64,000 nucleotides of DNA from Arthrobacter antioxidans (GCF_023100725.1 NZ_CP095501.1:3472001-3536000), one strand, 5' to 3'; numbered from the stretch's first letter, positions 42,906 through 51,334 are shown. Made by a program: numbers and translations. The notes: generated by a model not told the origin, from the letters alone.

Positions 42906-44237
42906 TCAGCCGCGGGGCCGGAAGTCGTAGATCCGCCGGAGCTTCCCGCTGGAGCGCACGAGGGATCCCTGCTCCACGACGGTGACGGCGCACGTGGAGC
43001 CGATGTGCGTCTTGACCTGGTGCCGGAGTTCGACGGCGGCCGCGGCGGCATCGGCGGCCGTGACCCCCTCGCGCGGTTCCACCTTGATGGTCAGCTGGTC
43101 CATCCGCTGGCCCTCGGGGCGTGTCAGCTCGAGCTGGAAGTGCGGACTGAGGGCGGGGATGCGCAGCGTGAGCTCCTCGACCTGCGTGGGGAACAGGTTC
43201 ACGCCGCGCACGATCACCATGTCATCGCTGCGCCCGGTGATGCGCTCCATGCGGCGCATGCCGGGCCGCGCGGTGCCGGGCTGCAGGCGCGTGAGATCGT
43301 GGGTGCGGTAGCGGATGATCGGCAGCGCCTCCTTGGTGAGGGACGTGAAGACGAGTTCGCCCGCCTGGCCGTCGCCGAGCACCCGCTCCGTGAACGGGTC
43401 GATGATCTCCGGCCGGAAGTGGTCCTCCCAGATATGGGAGCCGTCCTTGGACTCCACGCATTCGCCCGCGACGCCGGGGCCCATGACCTCGGACAGGCCG
43501 TAGATGTCGCACGCGTCGAAGCCCGCGCGCCCCTCGAGCTCCTGGCGCATGCCCTCCGTCCACGGCTCGGCCCCGAGCACGCCGGTCTTCAGGGACGTCG
43601 AGGCCGGGTCGATCCCGGCGGCGGCCATGGCGTCGAGGATGGTCAGCAGGTAGGTGGGCGTGGCGAGGATGGCGTCGGGTTCGAAGTCCCGGATGAGCTG
43701 CACCTGCCGTTCGGTCTGTCCTCCCGAGACGGGGATGACGGTGCAGCCCAGCCGCTCCGCGCCCGCGTGCGCACCGAGGCCGCCGGTGAACAGCCCGTAC
43801 CCGTAGGCGTTGTGGACCTTCCAGCCGGCCTTCACACCGGAGGCGCGCAATGAGCGCGCCACGAGGGACGCCCACCGGTCGAGGTCCCCGGCCGTGTAGC
43901 CGACGACGGTGGGCTGGCCGGTGGTGCCGGAGGACGCGTGGATACGCGCCACCTGCGACTGCGGGACGGCGAACATGCCGAACGGATAGGTGCTGCGGAG
44001 GTCCTCCTTGGTGGTGAAGGGGAACTTCGCGAGGTCCGCGAGCTCGCGCAGGTCCCCGGGATGCACGCCGGCGTCGTCGAACTTCCGCCGGTACAGGGGC
44101 ACCTGCGCATAGGCGCGGGCGAGCGTGGCCTGCAGGCGCTCCAGCTGGACGGACTCCAGGTGGTCGCGGGACCACGTCTCCTCGACGTCGAGGGTGGCGG
44201 GATCCGCGGCGGACGCGCGGAGGGGGAGGGTGGTCAT
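42906..44237 (-). CDS. paaK: Phenylacetate-CoA ligase-like AMP-forming enzyme
   Basis: The 443-aa adenylate-forming enzyme has the ATP loop IHASSGTTGQPTVVGYTAGD, the aryl pocket region VHNAYGYGLFTGGLGAHAGA, DIYGLSEVMGPGVAGEC, and the C-terminal lid YRTHDLTRL...ITGRSDDMVIVRGVNLFP. This is PaaK-type, activating phenylacetate or a related aromatic acid to its CoA thioester. GAAGGACC precedes ATG 44237. It is third in an operon with a 3-hydroxybenzoate-type monooxygenase and an IclR regulator. No paaABCDE epoxidase genes are in the window, so the true substrate may be another aromatic acid. Confidence 0.87.
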   Translation of the reverse strand: MTTLPLRASAADPATLDVEETWSRDHLESVQLERLQATLARAYAQVPLYRRKFDDAGVHPGDLRELADLAKFPFTTKEDLRSTYPFGMFAVPQSQVARIHASSGTTGQPTVVGYTAGDLDRWASLVARSLRASGVKAGWKVHNAYGYGLFTGGLGAHAGAERLGCTVIPVSGGQTERQVQLIRDFEPDAILATPTYLLTILDAMAAAGIDPASTSLKTGVLGAEPWTEGMRQELEGRAGFDACDIYGLSEVMGPGVAGECVESKDGSHIWEDHFRPEIIDPFTERVLGDGQAGELVFTSLTKEALPIIRYRTHDLTRLQPGTARPGMRRMERITGRSDDMVIVRGVNLFPTQVEELTLRIPALSPHFQLELTRPEGQRMDQLTIKVEPREGVTAADAAAAAVELRHQVKTHIGSTCAVTVVEQGSLVRSSGKLRRIYDFRPRG

Positions 44238-44280
44238 GGCTGGTCCTTCGCACGGAGGGGTGTGGGGTGGTGGGGCCGTC

Positions 44281-45024
44281 TCACAGGACGGATCCGACGG
44301 CGCGGGCCGCGGCGGCGACGCGGGCACCGATGGCCTCGACCGGCTGCTCGCTGCGGAGGTAGACGACGGCGAGCGCGGCCGGGAGGCGGCCCCGGACCTG
44401 GACGGGGGCGGCGACGGAACTGACGCCGGGGATCACCTCGTCCTGGCTCGTGGCATACCCGGTGGCCGCAGCGATCCTGGATGCCTCCCGGTAGGGCGAG
44501 CCCGGTGCCAGGCGCTGCCAGTGGGCCTCGGTGAGGGCGGACTGGATGGCGATGCCGGGCGCCCCGGCGTCGAACGGGTGGCGCGAGCCCGGCCGCTGGA
44601 CGAGGGTGCCCTCGCCGTGCGGCGGTTCGACGGCCACGAGGGTGACGCAGTGGTGCCGGTCCCAGACGGCGATGAACGCGGTCATCTGCAGTTCGGACGC
44701 CACCGCGGTGAGCTCGGGCAGCGCGGCCGTCTGCAGTCGCGGTGCCACGCCCCGGGCGAGGTTGGCGAGTCCCGGGCCGGCCTGGAACCGGCCGCCGGCG
44801 TCCCGGACCACGAGCGAGTGCTCCTCGAGGGTCCGCAGGATCCGGTAGGCGATGGATCGGTGCACGTCCAGCGCGCCCGCGACCTCGGCCGTCGTCAGCC
44901 CGTCCGGGGTCTCCGCGAGGATCTCCAGGGCGCGGATGCCCCGGGACAGGGTCTGGGAGGCGGGGGCCGACGGCGCAGCTCCCGTGGCGGCGGTCAAGGC
45001 CGGGCCCGCGTGTGCCGTCCGCAT
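44281..45024 (-). CDS. IclR family transcriptional regulator
   Basis: The 247-aa regulator has a winged helix near residues 23-85 (LSRGIRALEILAETPDGLTT, VAGALDVHRSIAYRILRTLE). An effector-binding IclR domain follows, with VTLVAVEPPHGEGTLVQRPG and HPFDAGAPGIAIQSAL. Its ATG lies one base after the monooxygenase stop (TGACATG), so it is co-translated with its probable target. The palindrome at 46994-47008 upstream of the operon is the likely binding site. Confidence 0.9.
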   Translation of the reverse strand: MRTAHAGPALTAATGAAPSAPASQTLSRGIRALEILAETPDGLTTAEVAGALDVHRSIAYRILRTLEEHSLVVRDAGGRFQAGPGLANLARGVAPRLQTAALPELTAVASELQMTAFIAVWDRHHCVTLVAVEPPHGEGTLVQRPGSRHPFDAGAPGIAIQSALTEAHWQRLAPGSPYREASRIAAATGYATSQDEVIPGVSSVAAPVQVRGRLPAALAVVYLRSEQPVEAIGARVAAAARAVGSVL

Positions 45025-45025
45025 G

Positions 45026-46954
45026 TCAGGCGACGGCCCGTCCGGCTCCGGGCCTGTCGGCGCGGTCCGTCCGGGACGCCAGGAGTGGGGCGAAGAACGC
45101 GGCGAGGCCCGCGGTGTCGGCGAGCGGGAGCACGTGCGCCACGTACTGGTCGGGCCGGACGACGACGACGACGCCCGCGCGGTCCACTCCGCGCAGGTCG
45201 AAGATGTCCGCGGTCGGATCGGCGGCGTACACCTTCTCGTAGTCCGTGAGCCCGAACGGCCCCACCGACGGTGTGAACTCCGCCGGGACCCGCCCGATGT
45301 CCACCTGCCTGTGGTCCTGCTGGTAGATCACCTTCACGTCGAACCAGGCGTCCCGGTCGGCGTCCGGGGGCGTGGCGGCGAGCGGCGAGTCGGGGTGCGC
45401 GCCGATCCAGTCGGCGAACCCCGCCACACCGGAGGACGCGCCGGGCTCCGCGGCATCGGCGAACACGTAGATGCGCCACCGGCCGTCCGCCGTCGCGTGG
45501 TGGCCGAGGTGCATCGGGACGCCGTCGCACACGCGGACCACGGGCGCGGACTTGAAGCGCTTGCCGACGGGGAACCCGGCGCCGAGATCCTGGTGCACAC
45601 CGTCGGCGATGAGCATCGACGGCGCGTACTGCGTCATGAAGCCCGCCGGGAACTCCATCGTCCGCACGTAGAAGTCCTCGAGCTCGGACGGGTCGGCGAA
45701 CTCCTCCGGCTTCCGCGCCATGAGGGTCGACCATTCCTTGTCGAACGCGATGAGGTCCTTCGCGACGACCTGCCGTTCGGCCGAGTACGTGGCCAGCAGG
45801 GCCTCCGGGCTGCGCCCCTCGAGGACGTGGCCGAGTTTCCAGCCGAGGTTGAAGCCGTCCTGCATGGACACGTTCATGCCCTGGCCGGCCTTGGCGCTGT
45901 GCGTGTGGCAGGCATCGCCGGTGATGAAGACGCGCGGGGTCCGGGTGCCGACGTCCTCGGGCAGGACGTCGTCGAACCTGTCGGTGAGCCGGTGTCCCAC
46001 CTCGTAGACGCTGTGCCAGGCGACGTTCCGCACGTCGAGGGTGTAGGGGCTGAGGATCGTGTTGGCCTTGGCGATGATCTGCTCGAGCGTCGTGGACCTG
46101 ACCGCGCCCTTGTCCGCCGGGTCCACCTCTCCGAGGTCCACGTACATGCGGAAGAGGTGCCCGCCCTCGCGCGGGATCAGCAGGATGCTGCCGCCGGCCC
46201 CGGACTGGATGGCGCACTTGCGGCGGATGTCGGGGAAGTCGGTGACCGCGAGGGCGTCCATCACGCCCCACGCGTGGTTGGCCTGGTCCCCGGCCAGGGT
46301 GCAGCCGATCGCCTGGCGTACGGGACTGCGCGCGCCGTCGGCCCCCACCACGTATCGGGCCCGCACCGTGCGTTCGGCGCCCTCGTGCTCCCCGGAGGTG
46401 TGCGCGAGGGTGACCCGCACCGGGTACTCCTGCTCGTCGTCGACCTCCAGTCCTGCGAAGGCGTAGCCGTAGTCGGGTTCCATGCGGGTGGGCGCGTTCT
46501 TCATGAACTCGGCGAAGTAGTCGAGGACGCGGGCCTGGTTGACGATCAGGTGCGGGAACTCGCTGATGCCGGTCGGGTCGTCCTCGGGGCGGGCCGTGCG
46601 GATGATGCGCGAGGAGTCCGCAGGATCGGGCTTCCAGAAGGCCATCTCGACGATCCGGTACGCCTCGTCGATGATCCGGTGGGCGAACCCGAAGGCCTGG
46701 AACGTCTCGACGCTGCGGGCCTGGATGCCGTCGGCCTGCCCGATCACCAGCCTCCCCGGTCGGCGCTCGACGATCCGCGTGGTGATGCCCGGGAACTGGG
46801 AGAGCTGCGCGGCGGCGATCATGCCGGCAGGTCCGGTGCCGACGATGAGGACGTCGACCTCGTCGGGGAGCTCCTGCGGACGGTCGACCCCGACGCCGGC
46901 GGCCGGCTGGACGCGGGGGTCACCGGACACGTAGCCGTGGTGGTGGAATTGCAC
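45026..46954 (-). CDS. mobA: FAD-dependent aromatic hydroxylase, 3-hydroxybenzoate 4-monooxygenase (MobA)-like
   Basis: The 642-aa class A flavoprotein hydroxylase has VDVLIVGTGPAGMIAAAQLS (FAD GxGxxG, residues about 33-52), VVGADGARSPVRQAIG (DG motif) and VFITGDACHTHSAKAGQGMN (GD motif, ribityl binding). The C-terminal 170 residues form a thioredoxin-like domain as in phenol hydroxylase and MobA (about 640 aa). It is predicted to use NADPH and O2 to convert 3-hydroxybenzoate to protocatechuate. GTG 46954 follows GTGAGG. First gene of a mobA-iclR-paaK operon. Protocatechuate ring-cleavage genes are not in this window. Confidence 0.85.
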   Translation of the reverse strand: MQFHHHGYVSGDPRVQPAAGVGVDRPQELPDEVDVLIVGTGPAGMIAAAQLSQFPGITTRIVERRPGRLVIGQADGIQARSVETFQAFGFAHRIIDEAYRIVEMAFWKPDPADSSRIIRTARPEDDPTGISEFPHLIVNQARVLDYFAEFMKNAPTRMEPDYGYAFAGLEVDDEQEYPVRVTLAHTSGEHEGAERTVRARYVVGADGARSPVRQAIGCTLAGDQANHAWGVMDALAVTDFPDIRRKCAIQSGAGGSILLIPREGGHLFRMYVDLGEVDPADKGAVRSTTLEQIIAKANTILSPYTLDVRNVAWHSVYEVGHRLTDRFDDVLPEDVGTRTPRVFITGDACHTHSAKAGQGMNVSMQDGFNLGWKLGHVLEGRSPEALLATYSAERQVVAKDLIAFDKEWSTLMARKPEEFADPSELEDFYVRTMEFPAGFMTQYAPSMLIADGVHQDLGAGFPVGKRFKSAPVVRVCDGVPMHLGHHATADGRWRIYVFADAAEPGASSGVAGFADWIGAHPDSPLAATPPDADRDAWFDVKVIYQQDHRQVDIGRVPAEFTPSVGPFGLTDYEKVYAADPTADIFDLRGVDRAGVVVVVRPDQYVAHVLPLADTAGLAAFFAPLLASRTDRADRPGAGRAVA

Positions 46955-46993
46955 GGGCTGGCCTCACTTCATTGTGGATGTGCCGTTGCTCGC

Positions 46994-47008
46994 GTTCGAT
47001 AATCGAAC
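46994..47008 (-). promoter_or_regulatory. Palindrome GTTCGATAATCGAAC, PcaU/PobR-type IclR operator
   Basis: This perfect 7-1-7 palindrome lies 40 bp upstream of mobA. It differs by one base from the GTTCGATAATCGCAC element that I recall for the IclR-family aromatic regulators PcaU and PobR. With an iclR gene inside the operon it is the probable autoregulatory and inducer-responsive site. Confidence 0.7.
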
Positions 47009-47184
47009 ACGCCGTTCTTCTTTCGTAGGGCGATGGTAACCCGGGTGGTTACGGGACTCAATGGCGGTGGGGAGCGGTCCGGTTGCGCGGGACCAGGCTG
47101 CTGCGACGGCCGAGATCACCGCTTCAGGACGAAATCCTCGCCGTGGTCGAAATACTTCACACATTGTGGCGTAGGTTACCTATC

Positions 47185-47910
47185 ATGCAGAACGGCGAGC
47201 GTTCGGACGCGGCAGATCCGCACTCCCTGCTGCTCGAGGACCGGAGCATCACGGACTTCCTCGACCAGCTGTCGGTGCTGGGTGAGCAGCTCTTCGCCGG
47301 CGATGCGTCGGTGCTGTGTGGGCTGATGTCCCGGCGGGGGAACCGGCACGTGAATGTCAGGAGCAGTTCGGTGAGGGCGGCGGCCCTCACCGAACTCCAG
47401 CACGATGTCGGAGAGGGACCATCACTGGCCGCGATGACCACGCAGGAGACGGTGGTCGTCGACGACGGACGGCGTGACCGGCGGTGGCCACGCTATTTCG
47501 CCTCCTCCACCGTGTCCGGATTCGCATCGATGCTCAGCGTTCCACTGCAACTCGGACCCGAGGGAACCGCGACGCTGAACTTCTACGCCCGCCCCACCGG
47601 ATACTTCACCTCCGAGAGGCGGAGGGTTGCCGCCGTGTTCGCCGCCCAGGCCGGCACGGCCCTCGAGATGGCGATGCGTGTGGCCCGCTACCAGGACGCC
47701 GCTGCCGACATGTATGCGGCGATGGAGTCACGGACCAGTATCGACATCGCCGTCGGGATCATCCTCGCCCAGAGCCGGTGCACCCAGGACGAAGCCTTCG
47801 AGATGCTCCAGCGGGCCTCCAACACCCGGCACCAGAAGCTCAGCGAAGTCGCCCGCGACCTGATCGTCCAGGCCACCGGCACCACACCCCGCACCCATTT
47901 CACGAACTGA
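47185..47910 (+). CDS. GAF-ANTAR regulator, first of five
   Basis: The 241-aa protein has a GAF domain (about 15-165, ALTELQHDVGEGPSLAAMTT, FASMLSVPLQLGPEGTATLN). An ANTAR RNA-binding domain follows (about 180-232, TSIDIAVGIILAQSRCTQDE, AFEMLQRASNTRHQKLSEVA). ANTAR proteins bind paired RNA hairpins and act as antiterminators, with GAF sensing a small ligand. TAGGTT at 47172-47177 ends seven bases before the ATG, so it is leaderless. It is more distant from the other four copies and is divergent from mobA. Confidence 0.87.
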   Translation: MQNGERSDAADPHSLLLEDRSITDFLDQLSVLGEQLFAGDASVLCGLMSRRGNRHVNVRSSSVRAAALTELQHDVGEGPSLAAMTTQETVVVDDGRRDRRWPRYFASSTVSGFASMLSVPLQLGPEGTATLNFYARPTGYFTSERRRVAAVFAAQAGTALEMAMRVARYQDAAADMYAAMESRTSIDIAVGIILAQSRCTQDEAFEMLQRASNTRHQKLSEVARDLIVQATGTTPRTHFTN

Positions 47911-48057
47911 CGAGCACCTCCGGCGACAATGCTCAACCACGTGGTCCTCCCACGTCGCTTGTCGTGACTGCGAGCCCTGCACTGGGATACTGGGCAGGCA
48001 AGTCCCTTGAACGGGAAGGTCGGGCTATGGTGGGATCAGTTCTTCGTGAAATTCAGT

Positions 48058-48131
48058 GATCGTCGGCGGATTGTTGAGGGGCTTTCAGAACGATGAGTGT
48101 GCCTGCGGCCGTCGGGCCCAAGCCGACGATC
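48058..48131 (+). repeat. Long-range inverted repeat in the leader of the second GAF-ANTAR gene
   Basis: GATCGTCGGC (48058-48067) and GCCGACGATC (48122-48131) are exact complements enclosing 54 bases. They could close a structured leader upstream of the gene starting near 48187. The surrounding 276-bp gap (47911-48186) has no supported gene. An ATG frame at 48143 stops at 48193 after a seven-C run and may be the remnant of a longer N-terminus. Confidence 0.55.
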
Positions 48132-48186
48132 CGAGACCTGCCATGACGACCGCACCTTCCGTCCCGACCCCCCCGGTCGGGTTCGC

Positions 48187-48873
48187 GTGTTGAATCTCCA
48201 CAGCGACGACGATCTGTGTTCGGTGTTCCTGACGGACCTACCGGTGACCGGTGCTGCCATCTCCATTTTCGTCGGGACCGCGAACGAGACCCGCATGGGT
48301 GCGACCGATGACTGCGCGATCGCGCTGGATGAGGCGCAGTTCTCGGTGGGAGAGGGGCCGCGGTGGGATGCCATGCGGACCCGGGCGCCCGTGATGGTTC
48401 CGGACACCCACGCGGCTCACCTGACCTGGCCGGGTCTGGGTACCGCCCTTGCCGATGCGGGGGCGGCCGCGGTCTTCGCTCTGCCCTTGATCGTCGGTGC
48501 CGTCAACATCGGTGTCGTCGAGCTGTATCACACCCATCCCGGGCCGCTCAGTCGATCGAAACTCCTGCACGCGCTGTCCCTGACCGGTAAGACGTCCTGG
48601 GCCCTGATGCACTCCATCCTGGACGACAGTCGCCGAAGCACAGGGGCGACGGAGTCCGAACCGCTCGCGCGGCGGGAGATCCACCAGGCCACGGGGATGA
48701 TCCTCGTGCAGGCAGGTGTGTCGGCTGCTGAAGCTCTCATGCTGCTGCGGGCACATGCCTTCGCCCACGAGCAGACCCTCGAAGAGGCGGCACAGGCGGT
48801 CATCAGCCGACGTCTCACCTTCACAACGAAGCCGGATGCCGTGAAGGACAATGCAAGCGGTGAGGAACACTAA
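48187..48873 (+). CDS. GAF-ANTAR regulator, second of five (type 1)
   Basis: The product is about 228 aa. The GAF part is GAAISIFVGTANETRMGATD, DEAQFSVGEGPRWDAMRTRA and AVFALPLIVGAVNIGVVELY. The ANTAR part is RREIHQATGMILVQAGVSAA, EALMLLRAHAFAHEQTLEEA. It is closely similar to the fourth copy. The start is uncertain (GTG 48187 or TTG 48190) and no ribosome site is clear. The bases before it (CCCCCGGTCGGGT) are shared with the fourth copy. One missing C in the preceding run would restore an N-terminus from ATG 48143, so a frameshift is possible. Confidence 0.78.
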   Translation: MLNLHSDDDLCSVFLTDLPVTGAAISIFVGTANETRMGATDDCAIALDEAQFSVGEGPRWDAMRTRAPVMVPDTHAAHLTWPGLGTALADAGAAAVFALPLIVGAVNIGVVELYHTHPGPLSRSKLLHALSLTGKTSWALMHSILDDSRRSTGATESEPLARREIHQATGMILVQAGVSAAEALMLLRAHAFAHEQTLEEAAQAVISRRLTFTTKPDAVKDNASGEEH

Positions 48874-48937
48874 TGGAAGTACTTCTACATCCCCGCCACC
48901 AGGGCGACGATACGACGCAGTGCCGGAGGACAGGACA

Positions 48938-49648
48938 ATGGTGACCCGATCACGACCCGAAAAGGTGAGTACCGCGTTCGTCAGGCTCGCCGACACCCTG
49001 GTCGCCGACTACGACGTTCTCGACCTGCTCCACACCCTCGCGGAGGAATGCGTCGATCTCCTGCAGGTCGATCAGGTAGGCATCCTGCTTGCCAGCCCCC
49101 ACGGGGACCTGCAGGTCGTGGCGTCGACCAGCGAGGAGTCGGAGCTCGTCGAGATCCTCCAGCTGCAGGCCGGAGAAGGCCCCTGCATCGAGTGCTACCA
49201 CTCCGGGTCCGTCGTCACGATCGCCGATATCGCCGCTCTCGACAAGTGGCCGGCCTTCCGACGCGCTGCCCTCCGGCAGGGTTTCGCCTCCGTCCATGTG
49301 GTTCCCCTGCGCATCCACGAACGGGTCATCGGCGCCATGGGCCTCTTCGGCTCGGCAGTCGGGGAGCTGGAGCAGGAGGATGCGGTGATCGCCCAGGCGC
49401 TGGCGTCGGTGGCCACCATCAGCCTCCTGCAGGAGCGCACGATCCGGGAAAGCCAGATCGTGAACGATCAGCTGCAGAGGGCCCTCAACAGCAGGATCAT
49501 GATCGAGCAGGCCAAGGGCGTCATCGCCCAGATCTCCACCGTGACCATGGACGAGGCGTTCAATCGCCTGCGCAGCCACGCCCGCTCCACACACCAGACC
49601 CTCAACGACACCAGCCAGCAGGTCATCGACCGCACGCTGGTCCTCTGA
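48938..49648 (+). CDS. GAF-ANTAR regulator, third of five (type 2)
   Basis: The 236-aa protein has a GAF domain (AFVRLADTLVADYDVLDLLH, GEGPCIECYHSGSVVTIADI, SVHVVPLRIHERVIGAMGLF) and an ANTAR domain (SRIMIEQAKGVIAQISTVTM, DEAFNRLRSHARSTHQTLND). GGAGGACAG is placed correctly before ATG 48938. It is close in sequence to the fifth copy and lies 64 bp after its type 1 neighbour, then a strong hairpin terminator. Confidence 0.88.
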   Translation: MVTRSRPEKVSTAFVRLADTLVADYDVLDLLHTLAEECVDLLQVDQVGILLASPHGDLQVVASTSEESELVEILQLQAGEGPCIECYHSGSVVTIADIAALDKWPAFRRAALRQGFASVHVVPLRIHERVIGAMGLFGSAVGELEQEDAVIAQALASVATISLLQERTIRESQIVNDQLQRALNSRIMIEQAKGVIAQISTVTMDEAFNRLRSHARSTHQTLNDTSQQVIDRTLVL

Positions 49649-49655
49649 AGCACGC

Positions 49656-49677
49656 ACCGGGCCCACCTGGGCCCGGT
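49656..49677 (+). terminator. Hairpin ACCGGGCCC/GGGCCCGGT after the third GAF-ANTAR gene
   Basis: A nine-bp perfect stem around the loop ACCT lies 8 bp after the stop and is followed by TCT. It separates the two duplicated GAF-ANTAR pairs into different transcription units. Confidence 0.7.
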
Positions 49678-49915
49678 TCTGCCTGGCGTGCACGTCCCGG
49701 CGCCACGCTCCTACCGAGGCCAGCGTGAGTGCAAATCGAGTGCTGCCAGACCTGATCCTGGCGGCCATGGACGGCTAGAGTTACACCACAAGATTCACCG
49801 GGGCCGCTGACGGACCCGCATGATCTTCCCGTCGACTGTTCGCACCGTCTGCGGAAAGGGTGAGGAAGATGCTGGGCTCGCGTTACCTTCCACCACCCCC
49901 GGTCGGGTGATGCAC

Positions 49916-50581
49916 ATGACCGTGGATAAATCGTCAGGGCTGGATCGGTGGTGTTCGACTCTGTGCACGTCGTTCATCGAGGCGATACCGGTATCGGGTG
50001 CTGCGCTATCGGCATTCAGCGGGTCCGCTCAGGAGACCATGCTGGGAGCCAGCGACGAGCTCGCCGCCACACTCGACGAACTCCAGTTCGACCTCGGTGA
50101 AGGCCCTCGATGGGAAGCCGCCCGCTCCCGGATGCCTGTCCTCCTCCCCTATGTACGCTCGATGGCCCACGAGAAATGGCCGGTCTTCGGAAAAGCGCTG
50201 ACCGGCACCGACGTGCAAGCCCTGTTCGTCTTACCCCTGATCATCGGGGCCCTGGATGTGGGGGTCGTGGAGCTCTACCGGACCACCCCGGGGGAATTGA
50301 ACCACTCCGAGATGACCACAGCGCGAGCTCTGGCCGACGCGGCCGCCTGGAGTCTACTGCGCCACATCCTTGTTCCTGATGATGAGGACAATCCCGAGGC
50401 AGGGCTGACACCCTCACGCCGCGAGATACACCAGGCAACGGGTATGGTGCTCGCCCAGACCGGCGGAACAGCGGCTGACGCCTTGCTGCTCCTGCGAGGG
50501 CATGCTTTCGCGAACGGACAGACGGTACGGGAGACATCCAGCGACGTCCTCGACAGACGGCTGGACTTCTCACCCCTTTGA
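49916..50581 (+). CDS. GAF-ANTAR regulator, fourth of five (type 1)
   Basis: The 221-aa protein parallels the second copy. The GAF part is GAALSAFSGSAQETMLGASD, DELQFDLGEGPRWEAARSRM and LFVLPLIIGALDVGVVELYR. The ANTAR part is RREIHQATGMVLAQTGGTAA, DALLLLRGHAFANGQTVRET. ATG 49916 or 49910 are both possible, with GGTCGGGTG just upstream. The 267-bp gap before it has a TAGAGT box near 49775 and a leader of about 130 nt with partial complementarity GCATGATCTTCC to GGAAGATGC, possibly structured. Confidence 0.83.
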   Translation: MTVDKSSGLDRWCSTLCTSFIEAIPVSGAALSAFSGSAQETMLGASDELAATLDELQFDLGEGPRWEAARSRMPVLLPYVRSMAHEKWPVFGKALTGTDVQALFVLPLIIGALDVGVVELYRTTPGELNHSEMTTARALADAAAWSLLRHILVPDDEDNPEAGLTPSRREIHQATGMVLAQTGGTAADALLLLRGHAFANGQTVRETSSDVLDRRLDFSPL

Positions 50582-50611
50582 ATCTATGAAAAGAACCTAA
50601 GGAGGCCTACC

Positions 50612-51334
50612 GTGGGCTTCATGGAATCCACCACCCGGGCAAGCCGGGTCAGTGCCGCCTTCGTCAGGATCGCGGACACCCTGGTCGATGAATACGATGT
50701 GCTGGACCTCCTGCACACGCTCGTCGACGAGTGCGTGGGACTGCTCGACGCGACCGCTGCCGGGCTGATGCTCGCCGGCCCGGACGGCGTCCTGCAGGTG
50801 CTGGCGTCGACCAGCGAGGAAAGCCGCCTCATCGAAGTCCTGCAGCAGGAGACGGGGGCCGGCCCGTGCGTGGAATGCTTCGTCACGGGTGTTCCCGTCA
50901 CCATCCGGGACATCGCCGGGACCGGGGACCGGTGGCCGAAGTTCAAACATGCCGCCGCGGCCCAGGGCTTCCAGTCCGTGCACGCCTTTCCACTCCGCGT
51001 ACGCGGGAAGACCATCGGAGCGATGAACCTGTTCCGTACCGACACCGGCGAACTGAGCGAGGAGGATGTCGCCATCGGGCAGGCGCTCGCCGACGTGTCG
51101 ACGATCAGCATCCTGCAGGAACGCTCCATCCGGGAATCGGCGATCGTCAATGATCAGTTGCAACGGGCACTGAACAGCCGGATCCTCGTCGAGCAGGCCA
51201 AGGGCGTGATCTCCCAGATCTCGAACGTCACCACCAACGAGGCCTTCGAACGCCTGCGTGCCTATGCCCGATCCCACAGGACCAGCCTGACCGACACAGC
51301 AGAAGCAGTGCTGGGGCGCACGCTTACCCTCTGA
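50612..51334 (+). CDS. GAF-ANTAR regulator, fifth of five (type 2)
   Basis: The 240-aa protein has a GAF domain (AFVRIADTLVDEYDVLDLLH, GAGPCVECFVTGVPVTIRDI, SVHAFPLRVRGKTIGAMNLF) and an ANTAR domain (SRILVEQAKGVISQISNVTT, NEAFERLRAYARSHRTSLTD). It is highly similar to the third copy. The start GTG 50612 has a textbook AAGGAGG. It is 30 bp after its type 1 neighbour, and its 3' end overlaps the convergent kinase gene by 11 bp. Confidence 0.9.
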   Translation: MGFMESTTRASRVSAAFVRIADTLVDEYDVLDLLHTLVDECVGLLDATAAGLMLAGPDGVLQVLASTSEESRLIEVLQQETGAGPCVECFVTGVPVTIRDIAGTGDRWPKFKHAAAAQGFQSVHAFPLRVRGKTIGAMNLFRTDTGELSEEDVAIGQALADVSTISILQERSIRESAIVNDQLQRALNSRILVEQAKGVISQISNVTTNEAFERLRAYARSHRTSLTDTAEAVLGRTLTL

